64,000 nucleotides of DNA, taken from Prionace glauca (taxonomy: Eukaryota > Chordata > Chondrichthyes > Carcharhiniformes > Carcharhinidae). The stretch's first letter is position 1. Each line of letters starts with the position of its first letter. Positions 55,871 to 64,000 of this stretch are shown here, piece after piece. The stretch covers positions 43,218,103-43,282,102 of the forward strand of contig CM075760.1 in the NCBI GenBank assembly GCA_037974335.1. Reading direction: 5' to 3'. A program made the translations under genes and the position numbers. The notes below the pieces were generated by a model. That model did not search any database. It was not told the origin of the DNA and was given only the letters and a program-made list of their open reading frames with translations.

Positions 55871-56154
55871 GAATCAGGGCACCCCATAGATTCCTATACA
55901 CTGGATCCATTGGTTGATTTCTGCGGATTAGAAGTTGCAGAGAGATGGGGGAGAGACGAGGCTGAGAGAATCTTCACAGATTGCTGATGAATTGAATCCG
56001 CTCAGTGCAAGGATCAACGGGTGGATGCAAGAATAGTTGAGTCAACAATCTTCTGATAATATATGAGAACTGTTCACTTCCCAAAAAATGTTGTGATCTG
56101 GAAACACCCAAAGGATAAAAATAAACCCCACAGTGGAGGCCAAAAAACAGAGAC

Positions 56155-56483
56155 AGTAACAGAGAGAGAGAAAAAAAAGAGAGGAAAAGAGAAACGGAGG
56201 AGAAAAAAAAAGAGAGAGGCTGAGAGAGAGTGAAACAGAGAGAGGCAGGGAGAGATAGAGGCAGAGAGAGAGAGAGAGAAAGAGATGGGGAGAGAGGGGG
56301 GCAGGGAGAGAGAGAGAAAAAGAGAGAGAGACGGGGGCAGGGAGAGAGAGAGAGAGAAAGAGAGAGAGAGGGGGGCAGGGAGAGAGAGAGAAAGAGAGAG
56401 AGAGGGGGGCAGGGAGAGAGAGAGAGAAAGAGAGAGAGGTGGGGCAGGGAGAGAGAGAGAGAGAAAGAGAGAGAGAGGGGGGC

Positions 56484-56527
<44 letters not shown>

Positions 56528-57208
56528 GGGGGCAGGGAGAGAGAGAGAGAGAGGGGGCAGGGAGAGAGAGAGAGAAAGAGAGAGAGGGGGGGCACGGAGA
56601 GAGAGAGAGAGAAAGAGAGAGAGAGGGGGGCAGGGAGAGAGAGAGAGAAAGAGAGAGAGAGGGGGGCAGGGAGAGAGAGAGAGAAAGAGAGAGAGAGGGG
56701 GGCAGGGAGAGAGAGAGAGAGAAAGAGAGAGAGTGGGGGCAGGGAGAGAGAGAGAGAAAGAGAGAGAGAGGGGGCAGGGAGAGAGAGAGAGAAAGAGAGA
56801 GAGGGGGCAGGGAGAGAGAGAGAGAGAGAGGGGGGGGGCAGGGAGAGAGAGAGAGAAAGAGAGAGAGAGGGGGCAGGGAGAGAGAGAGAGAAAGAGAGAG
56901 AGAGAGGGGGCAGGGAGAGAGAGAGAGAGAAAGAGAGAGAGGGGGGCAGGGAGAGAGAGAGGGAAAGAGAGAGAGAGGGGGCAGGGAGAGAGAGAGGGGG
57001 CAGGGAGAGAGAGAGAGAGAAAGAGAGAGAGGGGGGGCAGGGAGAGAGAGAGAGAGAAAGAGAGAGAGAGGGGGCAGGGAGAGAGAGAGAGAGAGAGGGG
57101 GGGCAGGGAGAGAGAGAGAGAGAAAGAGAGAGAGAGGGGGCAGGGAGAGAGAGAGAGAGAGGGGGGGGGCAGGGAGAGAGAGAGAGAGAAAGAGAGAGAG
57201 AGGGGCAC
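56155..57208 (+). repeat. 1-kb GA-rich minisatellite
   Basis: About 25 units of (GA)n followed by 'ggggggcaggga', each roughly 35-50 bp, e.g. 'agagagagaggggggcaggg'. The + strand is almost pure purine (a single C per unit). Six long open frames through it, up to 448 codons, are artefacts of the repeat. Confidence 0.95.
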
Positions 57209-57480
57209 AAGACAAAAGTGGAGGGGTTGGAAGATTTGAGGAAAAACTTTACCCAGAGGGTGGTGACAGTCTGGAATGCACTGCCTGGGAGGGTGGTGGA
57301 GGCAGGATGCCTCATATTCCTTCCAAAAGTACCTGGATGAGTACTTGGCAATGCCAGAACGTTCATAACATGGGCCAAGTGCTGCCAAGTGGGATTAGGT
57401 GAGTAGGTCAGGGCCTTTCATGCAGTAGTGCAGACTTGATAGGCCAAAGGGCCTCTTCTGCATTATAGTAATCTGTGATT
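57209..57480 (+). repeat. LINE 3' end
   Basis: 'aaaactttacccagagggt', 'tggaatgcactgcctggga' and 'gggcctcttctgcattata' form the C-terminus and 3' end of a CR1-like LINE (compare 51840-52000 reversed), ending at a short tandem. Truncated at its 5' side by the GA array. Confidence 0.7.
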
Positions 57481-57750
57481 CTCTTACCATTACCTTACAT
57501 TTGGTAGATTCAGAAATGTTACATTAACATTTTAAAACCTAAACCTGCCATTTTACTCAGTCAGGAACAGATCCCAGTTTTACACCAATCTGATTTTACA
57601 GCCAGTTTCCATTATTCACTGTTGTTCTCCCTGACTCTAAACACATTGTAAAGGAGTTTCTGTTCTATGTCTAAGAACCCAGAGTCACAGAAGAGAGCAG
57701 CTGCGACACATTTCTCACACACCTCAGTATTTACCCACAAGAGAGTTTGC
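57481..57750. other. Intergenic, nothing recognised
   Basis: No gene or repeat family identified. Confidence 0.3.
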
Positions 57751-57752
57751 TG

Positions 57753-57960
57753 TCAATGAAGAGAGATGAGATAAAGTGGGGGGTGGGCCCACTTGTGTTT
57801 CAGGAGGGGGGAGAATGAACAAATTAATCCCTTCCCACAGTCCCCACATTTCCATGGTTCCCCCCAGCTTGACTGTGCTCTTATCTTGTGTCCCCTCATA
57901 ACTGACTGTCCAACTAGGGGGAACAGCTGCTCCCTGTGCACCCTGTCCATGTCCCTCATT
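57753..57960 (-). pseudogene. LINE piece joined to a C2H2 zinc-finger-like remnant
   Basis: The minus strand reads 'RVHREQLFPLVGQSVMRG' (LINE 3' region), then 'EPWKCGDCGKGLICSFSP', 'LLKHKWAH'. The C-x2-C-GKG start and two later histidines look like one C2H2 finger of the kind repeated in shark zinc-finger genes. There are 13 rather than 12 residues between the second cysteine and the first histidine, so the finger is degenerate. Only one finger is present. Likely a chance or broken fusion. Confidence 0.35.
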
Positions 57961-58021
57961 TCTTCAGCTAGAGAATGGTGGACTTATGGATCTCTTTGCC
58001 GTAGAAGACTGTGGGTGCCAC

Positions 58022-58092
58022 ATAACCGCTGTCTATTTCTGTGCGTTGAGCGACACAGAGATTTAAAACTCATCTATCGGTGTACAAAAACC
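58022..58092 (+). pseudogene. 3' end of a TCR-type V segment with intact RSS
   Basis: The frame '(T)AVYFCALS' ends at 58053. It is followed at once by heptamer CACAGAG (58054-58060), a 23-bp spacer (58061-58083) and a perfect nonamer ACAAAAACC (58084-58092). V-Y-F-C-A-L is the usual end of TCR alpha/delta V genes. Upstream of about 58020 the sequence changes to retroelement-like text and no V framework is left, so the segment is truncated. The recombination signal itself looks usable. Confidence 0.7.
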
Positions 58093-58660
58093 TTATTAAA
58101 CAGAACTGGCGCAGATGGTGTCGCCAGTTCAAGTTCCATCTGCGGTTCTGTGTTAACTGTTACATTTCTGAATTCTATCGCGTCTAATTCAGGAAACTGT
58201 GGGTTCCGGTCTCCCTCCAGAGACATTCCAGCTGCCACTTACACTGCCAATCGTAATAGAGTTCGAGCGTCTCCGCAGTGAATTGCTCAGATAATGTACT
58301 AAAGAGAGGATTCGCCTGGCCTTCCTGGAGGATCTTAAACACTTCACTGCACTAGGGTCTAAAACAACCCAATTCTCCAAGACATTTACACCTCCGTCGA
58401 CAAGCTACAGCAGATGATCACGTTACGCGGAATCTTGCTCTGTTCATGACGGCTCTTCCCTACATTAAAATAGCGACTGCACTTCAGATTTATTTCATAT
58501 TTGTTGCGAACAGGCTGGATGGACTCGGCCGTCTTTCTCTGTCTGTCATTGTTGGTAGCAAGAGAAAATAATGCGACTTGCGGGGGCCTGGAAACATCTT
58601 TTTCAGTTTTCCACTCAACAATCACCCAAACAATACTTAGTATTATTTTCTATTATTGTG

Positions 58661-58999
58661 AGTCCCGTGGCGCAGAAATAAACAGCGGCGTTGGTCGGCT
58701 GCAGGCCCATGAAGGGTAACATTGTGGTGGAGTCTGACAGCTGGAGGTCTGAAGCAAAACGGTTTCCTAACGCCGAGCCTTTCCATTCCAGAACATCTCA
58801 AGGCCATCTCCACACAACAAACTGGGCCTCTTTCGCTGGTTGCTGCAGGCACCAATATACATAACTACCTTTCTTCTGTAATGCTATAGATACACTTTAT
58901 AATCACGGCTTCACTTTCTTTCACGCTCACTGATGGCCGGGACTGAGTAACTGAATCTCCAGCACTTTGATCTGCACTGTGTTCAGGAACAAGACAAGA
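58661..58999 (-). pseudogene. TCR alpha/delta-like V pseudogene
   Basis: After acceptor 'tttgttaatgtccag' the minus strand reads 'DSVTQSRPSVSVKESEAV' and 'IIKCIYSI' (framework 1 with the first cysteine). In a shifted frame it then reads 'SYVYWCLQQPAKEAQFVV' (framework 2), 'GNRFASDLQLSDSTTMLP' and 'GLQPTNAAVYFCA' (framework 3). The wording matches TCR V domains better than VH. A frame change and stop after CDR1 (near 58866), and a TGA at 58798-58800 in framework 2, break it. Position W+1 is a cysteine where tyrosine is usual. A weak heptamer-like CACAATA (58660-58654) follows, but no nonamer lies at 12 or 23 bp. Host pseudogene. Confidence 0.7.
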
Positions 59000-59732
59000 C
59001 TGGACATTAACAAAAAAGTAACACTTTAGTTTGAATGGAACACTGTGGAAATCATCCTTACCATCAAAAATCATCCCAAACACAGATTCTGAATATCGGC
59101 ACGGCCGCTGCCGAGGCCAACCCTCTCTCTCCCTTTACAATGTCAAACCCGGTGCAGTTTAAACACACACACTGGATTGAATTGGTCAAAATCTCTTCCT
59201 CCTGCCATCATTTGCCGGCAATGACGCAGTCCCACAAGATAATTATATCAGTTTGAAATTAGGAGCCTGGGTTAGCTAATGTTCTTTCAGCGACAGGATT
59301 AAATATTTCCTGCTGGGACTCCGGCTGCTGCTTTGGACACAAATGTTACAAAGTTGTTTTCTGCAGCCTGCTTTCTTCAGTTTAAAATCCCAAGCACAAA
59401 GACACATGCTTTCGAAAGACTCAATGCCAGATGGTTTCTTTTGGTTTTCTCAGCATTTCTTTTCAATATTTACATTGAAATTAACTATGCTAGTCTGCAT
59501 TTATGAATCCATTAAGTTCTGTTGTGGACTGAACAAGTTGCTGGTTTGTGCACGGTGTCCAAATACACACATTTATTTCCTCATTGCGTCTTAAAATACA
59601 ACATTTATGATTTAGCTGAGAGCACTTGTGGCCGAGGTCAGAGCAAAGATAATATGGCTGTAACATCGAGATTCGGAATATGTGCAGCAAAAACTGAAAC
59701 CACGCAAAACTACCTCATAATAAATAAGCTAA

Positions 59733-59805
59733 TGTTTCTGCCTGGTTTCGAACCAGGGACCTTTCGCGTGTTAGGCGAATGTGATAACCACTACACTACA
59801 GAAAC
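59733..59805 (-). tRNA. tRNA-Val, anticodon AAC
   Basis: A 73-nt cloverleaf on the minus strand: acceptor GTTTCTG pairs fully with CAGAAAC; anticodon stem TTCGC/GCGAA holds the loop CTAACAC (anticodon AAC, valine); T arm CCTGG-TTCGAAA-CCAGG is perfect. The B box GGTTCGAAACC is intact. A TTTT run lies about 24 nt after the 3' end as a possible pol III stop. No CCA is encoded, as normal for eukaryotes. It looks functional. Confidence 0.93.
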
Positions 59806-60359
59806 AGCTTGCAATATAACGCCACCAATTGGTCTGACCACAATGTCCAACTCCACGCTGTTGCTGCAGGTCCTAATGGTTACAGTGAGAGCCCATGTCA
59901 CTTAACACAAGATAAAAAACTTTTCTTTCAACCTGATTTCTCAACTTATCATTAACTTCAACATTCAAAAGCGGTAGCCCAGTAAATATTTAAGGAGCAA
60001 TGATTTCTGCTCAATCACTAATGCATCATTCTCATCTTCCTTTGAATAATTTCAATCAGTTCTACCCAGTACTTGTTTGCTGCTCAATGTTTAATGTAAT
60101 ATATTTTTATTCATTACATATCTCCACATTCTGAATGAAATATCTCTGAAGTATACAACATTGAATTGCAAACATTGACTGAACAACAAAAGGAATCGAG
60201 TCACTGGGTAATTCACATCCCATGGTGCTTATTTGAGATTGACCACAGTCAGCTTTTAAACAAAATCAAGTATATTTAAAGGGAAGAGATTTAATATGAT
60301 CTGTTAGTTATACTTGATCCCTTTTTACTCTGTGTATGAAACATTCTGGCGCCTAAATC

Positions 60360-60602
60360 TCATTCATCTCTAGGAAGTCCAGCAGATCCGCACTGATTCT
60401 CGGTTTCCTCATCTGTCAGAGTAGTTTTTCTTAATTCTTTACTCTGAAGAACGATGTTAAAATGATGGTTCTGTGCAATGTGTACTATTTCCTCTAGTTC
60501 AGTTACAGTACAAATTAACAGTACAAGTATTATCCTACAAACACCATTTGCCAGGGGAGGTTCAGTTCTTTGCTCTATCGCCTGTGAAACAGATGTTTTC
60601 AC
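60360..60602 (-). CDS. Possible terminal exon with hydrophobic segment (unrecognised)
   Basis: After the acceptor-like 'tctgtttcacag' an open frame of about 71 codons reads AIEQRTEPPLANG, a hydrophobic run 'VCRIILVLLICTV', then 'TELEEIVHIAQNHHF', ending 'TDEETENQCGSAGLPRDE' and a stop. A TDEE word resembles a TRAF-binding site, so a TNF-receptor-type tail is one idea. The hydrophobic run is short (13 residues) and followed by acidic residues, which is atypical. A weak upstream exon candidate (61027-61118, minus) does not match it in phase. I do not assign a function. Confidence 0.2.
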   Translation of the reverse strand: MKTSVSQAIEQRTEPPLANGVCRIILVLLICTVTELEEIVHIAQNHHFNIVLQSKELRKTTLTDEETENQCGSAGLPRDE

Positions 60603-60702
60603 AATCCCAGTCTCACGATGTATTCAGATGCGCCAGTGCAAACCGAGGGGAATGATGAAATGTGAGAGGTGCCGGATTTCGGATGAGATGTTTAATTAGG
60701 GA

Positions 60703-62069
60703 CAAGAAAAGTTATGAAATTGTAAAACTTAGATGGCTGAATGACAAGAAATGCTGCACAATGTACCTGCACAAATCAGCGAGCTTCCTCTTGATGCATA
60801 AACTAAGTGTCTGCCTGTACTCAATGATGAAACAAAACTGAGCAGTTTCTCATGTACTGTTGACTTATCACGTGCCTCTATCTATGTCATGGCATGCCGT
60901 TCCCCATTTATTACAGCACTGTTTTACAGTCCAGGGCAATCGAACAGAAAACTCGGTTCATCGACCCACTATTCATATCCATCTGTGATAAACACTCACC
61001 AACATTGGATGGAACAATTACCTGACACGCTTGCATAGACGTCTCCAGCGTAGACTCCAGTCGCTTTTGAGCTCCCAAGCAGCAGCTGTGTCAGTCTTGC
61101 TTTCTGATACAGCCTGTTCAAGGAAAGTAAAGGAAGGAAAGCTGTAATGATAATTGCGGAGATCAATTGCTTAGTGTCCAGAACTTAACAGCGGCTATTC
61201 TTTTAAAATTACATTGGAAAAATACATTAGAAAAATAAACTAATGGCCAAAGAAGGAGGAAGTGGAATATTGAAAAAAAGGAATCCCGGACAAATAAAAC
61301 CATTTAATTCTGTTTTCCTGTCTACGTTCCCCGCGACTGCAGCTTCAATCAGTGGATTACTGCATATCCCTGGGACACAAAATTCAACCCGGTTGAAACC
61401 TCCCAGTATACCGAACACAAGCTGAGCAAAACGTACATAGATTATATCCCTCTCACTGAACCATCGAGCAGCATTTACCCGATACCTGAGTGAATCACAG
61501 TCAATATTAACACCAAGTTTCCAAAACTTTTCAGTGTTAAATTATTTCATTTGCGTGAAACGCTGAGTGCTGTGAATCTGGAAATGGGCATCTGTTTTAC
61601 CCAGAGACTTGTTCCCCAAGGTCAACCTTCAAGTTTGCAATTCAATTTATGTTGGGCATTGAAGTGAATTTCACTTCAAAATGAGGACAAAAGAAGGGAA
61701 ATATTAAATCTTGGGACAGATCCTGAGGGAAATGGATCACAATATTAGGATGGAGTTGCAGCTGGGAACGGTGTTATTGATGATTGAGAGTAAATATTGG
61801 ATCCTTGGGCTTCTGTTTGTCAGTTCCCTTCCGTCCCATTGAATTCCTCCCTGCAATAAGACACATGGATTCATTTTACCTGTACATTCATAGGATAAAG
61901 GGAATGACCAACACACTACAGCAATGTTGCAGCATCAACGTAACTGAAGAGACTTGTATAGAATTGTACACGGTGCTGTCATGCTGCAGTTCTGGAACAA
62001 AGTTTTGCAGAAATAGAATTGTGGTCATTGACATCCTTGTTTAGAATATCTGCATCAGCTGCTGTCTCA
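60703..62069. other. AT-rich intergenic DNA, no proven gene
   Basis: No exon with good support. A short minus-strand open stretch at 61027-61118 between 'ccttgaacag' and 'gtaattg' could be an exon in one frame (LYQKARLTQLLLGSS...) but has no family resemblance. Confidence 0.3.
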
Positions 62070-62143
62070 GTCTCGGCGGCGCAATGGGTCAGCGCATTCG
62101 GCTATTAACCGAAAGGTTGGTGGTTCGAGCCCACCCAGGGACG
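62070..62143 (+). tRNA. tRNA-Asn-like, anticodon ATT
   Basis: 74 nt very close to the usual vertebrate tRNA-Asn(GTT): the body includes GGCGCAATGGGTCAGCGC and the T arm GGTGG-TTCGAGC-CCACC. The anticodon stem TTCGG/CCGAA holds the loop CTATTAA, so the anticodon is ATT rather than GTT. It could read AAU/AAC only if A34 is changed to inosine. Acceptor position 6 is G opposite A67, a mismatch. A TTTT stop lies at 62156-62159. It may be a low-activity gene or a recent pseudogene. Confidence 0.8.
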
Positions 62144-62155
62144 GAGCTTGCACTA

Positions 62156-62159
62156 TTTT
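62156..62159 (+). terminator. Pol III terminator of the tRNA-Asn-like gene
   Basis: TTTT begins 13 nt after the tRNA 3' end. Confidence 0.6.
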
Positions 62160-62369
62160 CTCACCGTCACCATTCTTAAGCGAACCGCTGCGGATTGGCA
62201 ATAGGTTCCGTGGGCATCAATAAAAAACATCTCTCAAGTGTTACCGGCTACACTGTTATCTGTTGTCACCAACATTATTTAATGACTATTGACTACCGAC
62301 ATCTTACATATAACGTTGTATACATGCTTCCATTATACCATTAAACTTAACAATTAGAATCCAGACATG

Positions 62370-62998
62370 AATTTGTGACCGAGCATTTGTTCCAATTCCA
62401 TATCCCTGCTTCCATTCATTATTCTATAGATCATAAATCTGTCTAACCCAAATTGAAATGTGTTCAATGATGGAGCATCTACAGCCCTCTGGCGTAGAGA
62501 ATTTGAAAGCTTCACTACCCTTTGAGTGAAGCAATTTTTCCTGATCGTGAATTATCAGCGCCTTATCCTGGATTGTGCCCCGTGTTTTATATTCCCGGAT
62601 CAGGGAAAATAATGCCTCAGCTTCCACCCTATCAAACGCATACAATCATAGAGTTCCTGCAGTTTTTCAATGCTAACTATTCCTTCTCATTAAAGCTGTT
62701 GAGAATTTCCAGCATTTTCTGTTTTTGATTCAGATTCCAGCATCCTCAGATTTTGTTTTTATTTTGTCTAAAATACGGGGATCCAAACTGCACACACTAT
62801 TCCAAATGTGGTCTCAACAAAACCCTGAATGACTGTAGCAAAACTTCAAACACTTCAAAACTTAAATCCGTGCTCAAGACTGGAAGGAGAGTTTGACAGT
62901 GGATTATTCGCACTCTGTACATTCCTGTCATCAGTAACTGGATCAGGAAGATGAGGTATCTCTGTCTCTTTGTACTGTCACCTCTAAACTCCATCTCC
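62370..62998 (-). repeat. Retroelement fragments (LINE tail and 3088-type repeat)
   Basis: 'tccaattccatatccctgc', 'gagtgaagcaatttttcct' and 'ccaaactgcacacactatt' are retroelement text on the minus strand, ending 'VLLRPHLE' near 62797. At 62697-62765 'ttccagcattttctgtttt' is the family of 3088-3205. Confidence 0.55.
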
Positions 62999-62999
62999 T

Positions 63000-63540
63000 C
63001 TCAATGCCGTGTGTCATATAATCGCTTTCCCTGCTTTCCAGGTAAAGCTCGGGTTCACCAACTGTCTGTGCTTCTATCAAACAGCTAATTGGCTCTGGGA
63101 GCTGGACAGCCAGAGGGAGCTGGATAAGAGGCAGCGACAGAAACAGGAAGAGAAGCGATATGATAGCATTTGGTAAATGATTGTGCCAGTTGCTCTCCGT
63201 GATGAATGCCTGCCGTGTATTGCCTTGTAAGTTCCACAGAAGCCACAGTGATGAGGTTGGTGGGATTTAGGAATTGAACGTGTCACATGAGCAGCTTGCG
63301 GGACTATTTCACCTCACTGTCGATTTCATGTTCTAGCGAACAGGAAACGCTGTTTATATTGGCTGATACAGTCCCTTGTGTTCCATCTAAACATGGCAGA
63401 TGAAAGGAGAAGCTTGTTTTTGGTGAATCAAAAGTCTGAAGTTAAAAAAAATGGAAGGCAGATGGAACAATAAACTCTCCGACCTCCAGCGAAGTGGAAG
63501 CAGTTTTTCACTCAGAAACTGATGACTGTATTTAACCTGT
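63000..63540. other. Intergenic, nothing proven
   Basis: A short + strand frame, 63088-63174, reads 'NWLWELDSQRELDKRQRQ' and ends at TAA. It is strongly charged, with no known family and no clear splice support beyond an upstream AG. Confidence 0.25.
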
Positions 63541-63569
63541 TTTCATGTCATCTGTTCCACTGCTGAAGC

Positions 63570-64000
63570 CATAACAATTTTCCGCTTGAAATCATTACCT
63601 CACAAGAGATTATTGCAGAAGGTCAGGGGACATGGAGTTGGGAGTAGGGTGTTAGCGTGGATAGAGGATTGGTTGTCAAATAGGAGGCAGAGAGTGGGGG
63701 TCAATGGGTGCTATTCATATTGGCGGATGGTGACTAGTGGAGTGCCCCAGGGGTCGGTGCTAGGACATCAGCTATTTACCATTTATAGATGATCTGGAGG
63801 AGGGAACCAAGTGTATGGTGTCAAAATTTGTTGGTGACACCAAGAGTGGTGGAACGGCAAATTGTGCGGAGGGTGTGGAGAGTCTACAGAAGGATCTAGA
63901 TAGGCTGGGCGAATGGGCCAGGAAATGGCAAATGGAATTTAATGTTGGCAAGTGCGAGGTGGTCCACTTTGGTAGGAATAATGGTAGGAAGGACTATTAC
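63570..64000 (+). mobile_element. CR1-like LINE ORF2 fragment, cut by window edge
   Basis: Reads 'LPHKRLLQKVRGHGVGSR', 'WIEDWLSNRRQRVGVNG', 'TSGVPQGSVLGHQLFTIY' and, after a stop, 'DDLEEGTKCMVSKFVGDT' and 'LGEWARKWQMEFNVGKCE'. The FADD-type catalytic motif is changed to FVGD, so the copy is inactive. It continues past base 64000. Confidence 0.8.

Noticed and set aside
55974-57402. Open frames of 216-448 codons on both strands (serine/leucine/proline or arginine/glutamate rich)
   Set aside because: They are read-throughs of the GA minisatellite; period and composition explain all of them.
58643-59083. The V-like exon as domain 1 of the CD2-like receptor
   Set aside because: It has a canonical disulfide and TCR-type frameworks, is broken, and lies 13 kb away; CD2-family domain 1 lacks that disulfide.
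63088-63174. Short charged frame as an exon
   Set aside because: No donor or partner exon, no known family, and a length easily reached by chance.
13000-64000. A CRISPR array in the tandem repeats
   Set aside because: The arrays are simple or satellite repeats without regular unique spacers, and the window is vertebrate.

Overview
The window looks like elasmobranch (shark or ray) germline DNA. The main reason is a complete cluster-type immunoglobulin heavy-chain locus on the + strand: one V, two D, one J and one full IgM constant-region set in about 20 kb. That arrangement is characteristic of cartilaginous fish. The repeat landscape fits the same group: decayed non-LTR (CR1-like) LINE pieces, tRNA-derived SINEs, Penelope-like 3' ends, about 70-bp satellites, and long CA, GA and CTCA tracts.

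Region by region. 1-6,550 holds no recognised gene: AT-rich DNA, a decayed ~70-bp satellite and short repeat pieces. 6,558-26,182 is the IgM cluster. In order it has a palindromic promoter, leader exon (6,722), VH (6,901-7,205), D1, D2 and J (8,414-8,461), all with recombination signals that obey the 12/23 rule. A ~10.1-kb J-C intron follows, then Cmu1-Cmu4 (18,590-22,030, ending in a secretory tail and poly(A) signal) and the membrane exons TM1/TM2 (25,452-25,719) with a second poly(A) region. The J-C intron contains duplicated AT-rich DNA, a 2-kb CTCA array, and a G-rich purine block with eight GAGCT motifs that resembles a mammalian switch region.

26,200-33,300 carries LINE debris and a two-exon GPR139-like receptor gene (exon 1 near 29,118-29,229, exon 2 32,332-33,233), with a Penelope-like inverted-repeat element in its intron. 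33,300-40,600 is repeats plus a CpG-rich array of fourteen ~33-bp units with YY1-like motifs. On the minus strand, 45,496-40,616 encodes the 3' part of a receptor: a CD2/SLAM-type membrane-proximal Ig domain, a transmembrane exon, a short linker exon, and a tail with a full ITAM-spaced tyrosine pair and a poly(A) signal. Its 5' exons were not found.

45,550-57,500 is a dense nest of LINE and SINE pieces with large inverted copies and a 1-kb GA minisatellite. 57,750-64,000 carries two T-cell-receptor-like V remnants (one with an intact 23-bp RSS), a tRNA-Val(AAC) gene, a tRNA-Asn-like gene with anticodon ATT, a possible orphan exon, and a LINE running off the right edge.

How the genes work together: the Ig segments form one rearranging unit making secreted or membrane IgM by alternative 3' processing. 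The other immune-type pieces (ITAM-like receptor, TCR-like V relics) lie within 15-40 kb of Cmu. Whether that proximity has any function is unknown.
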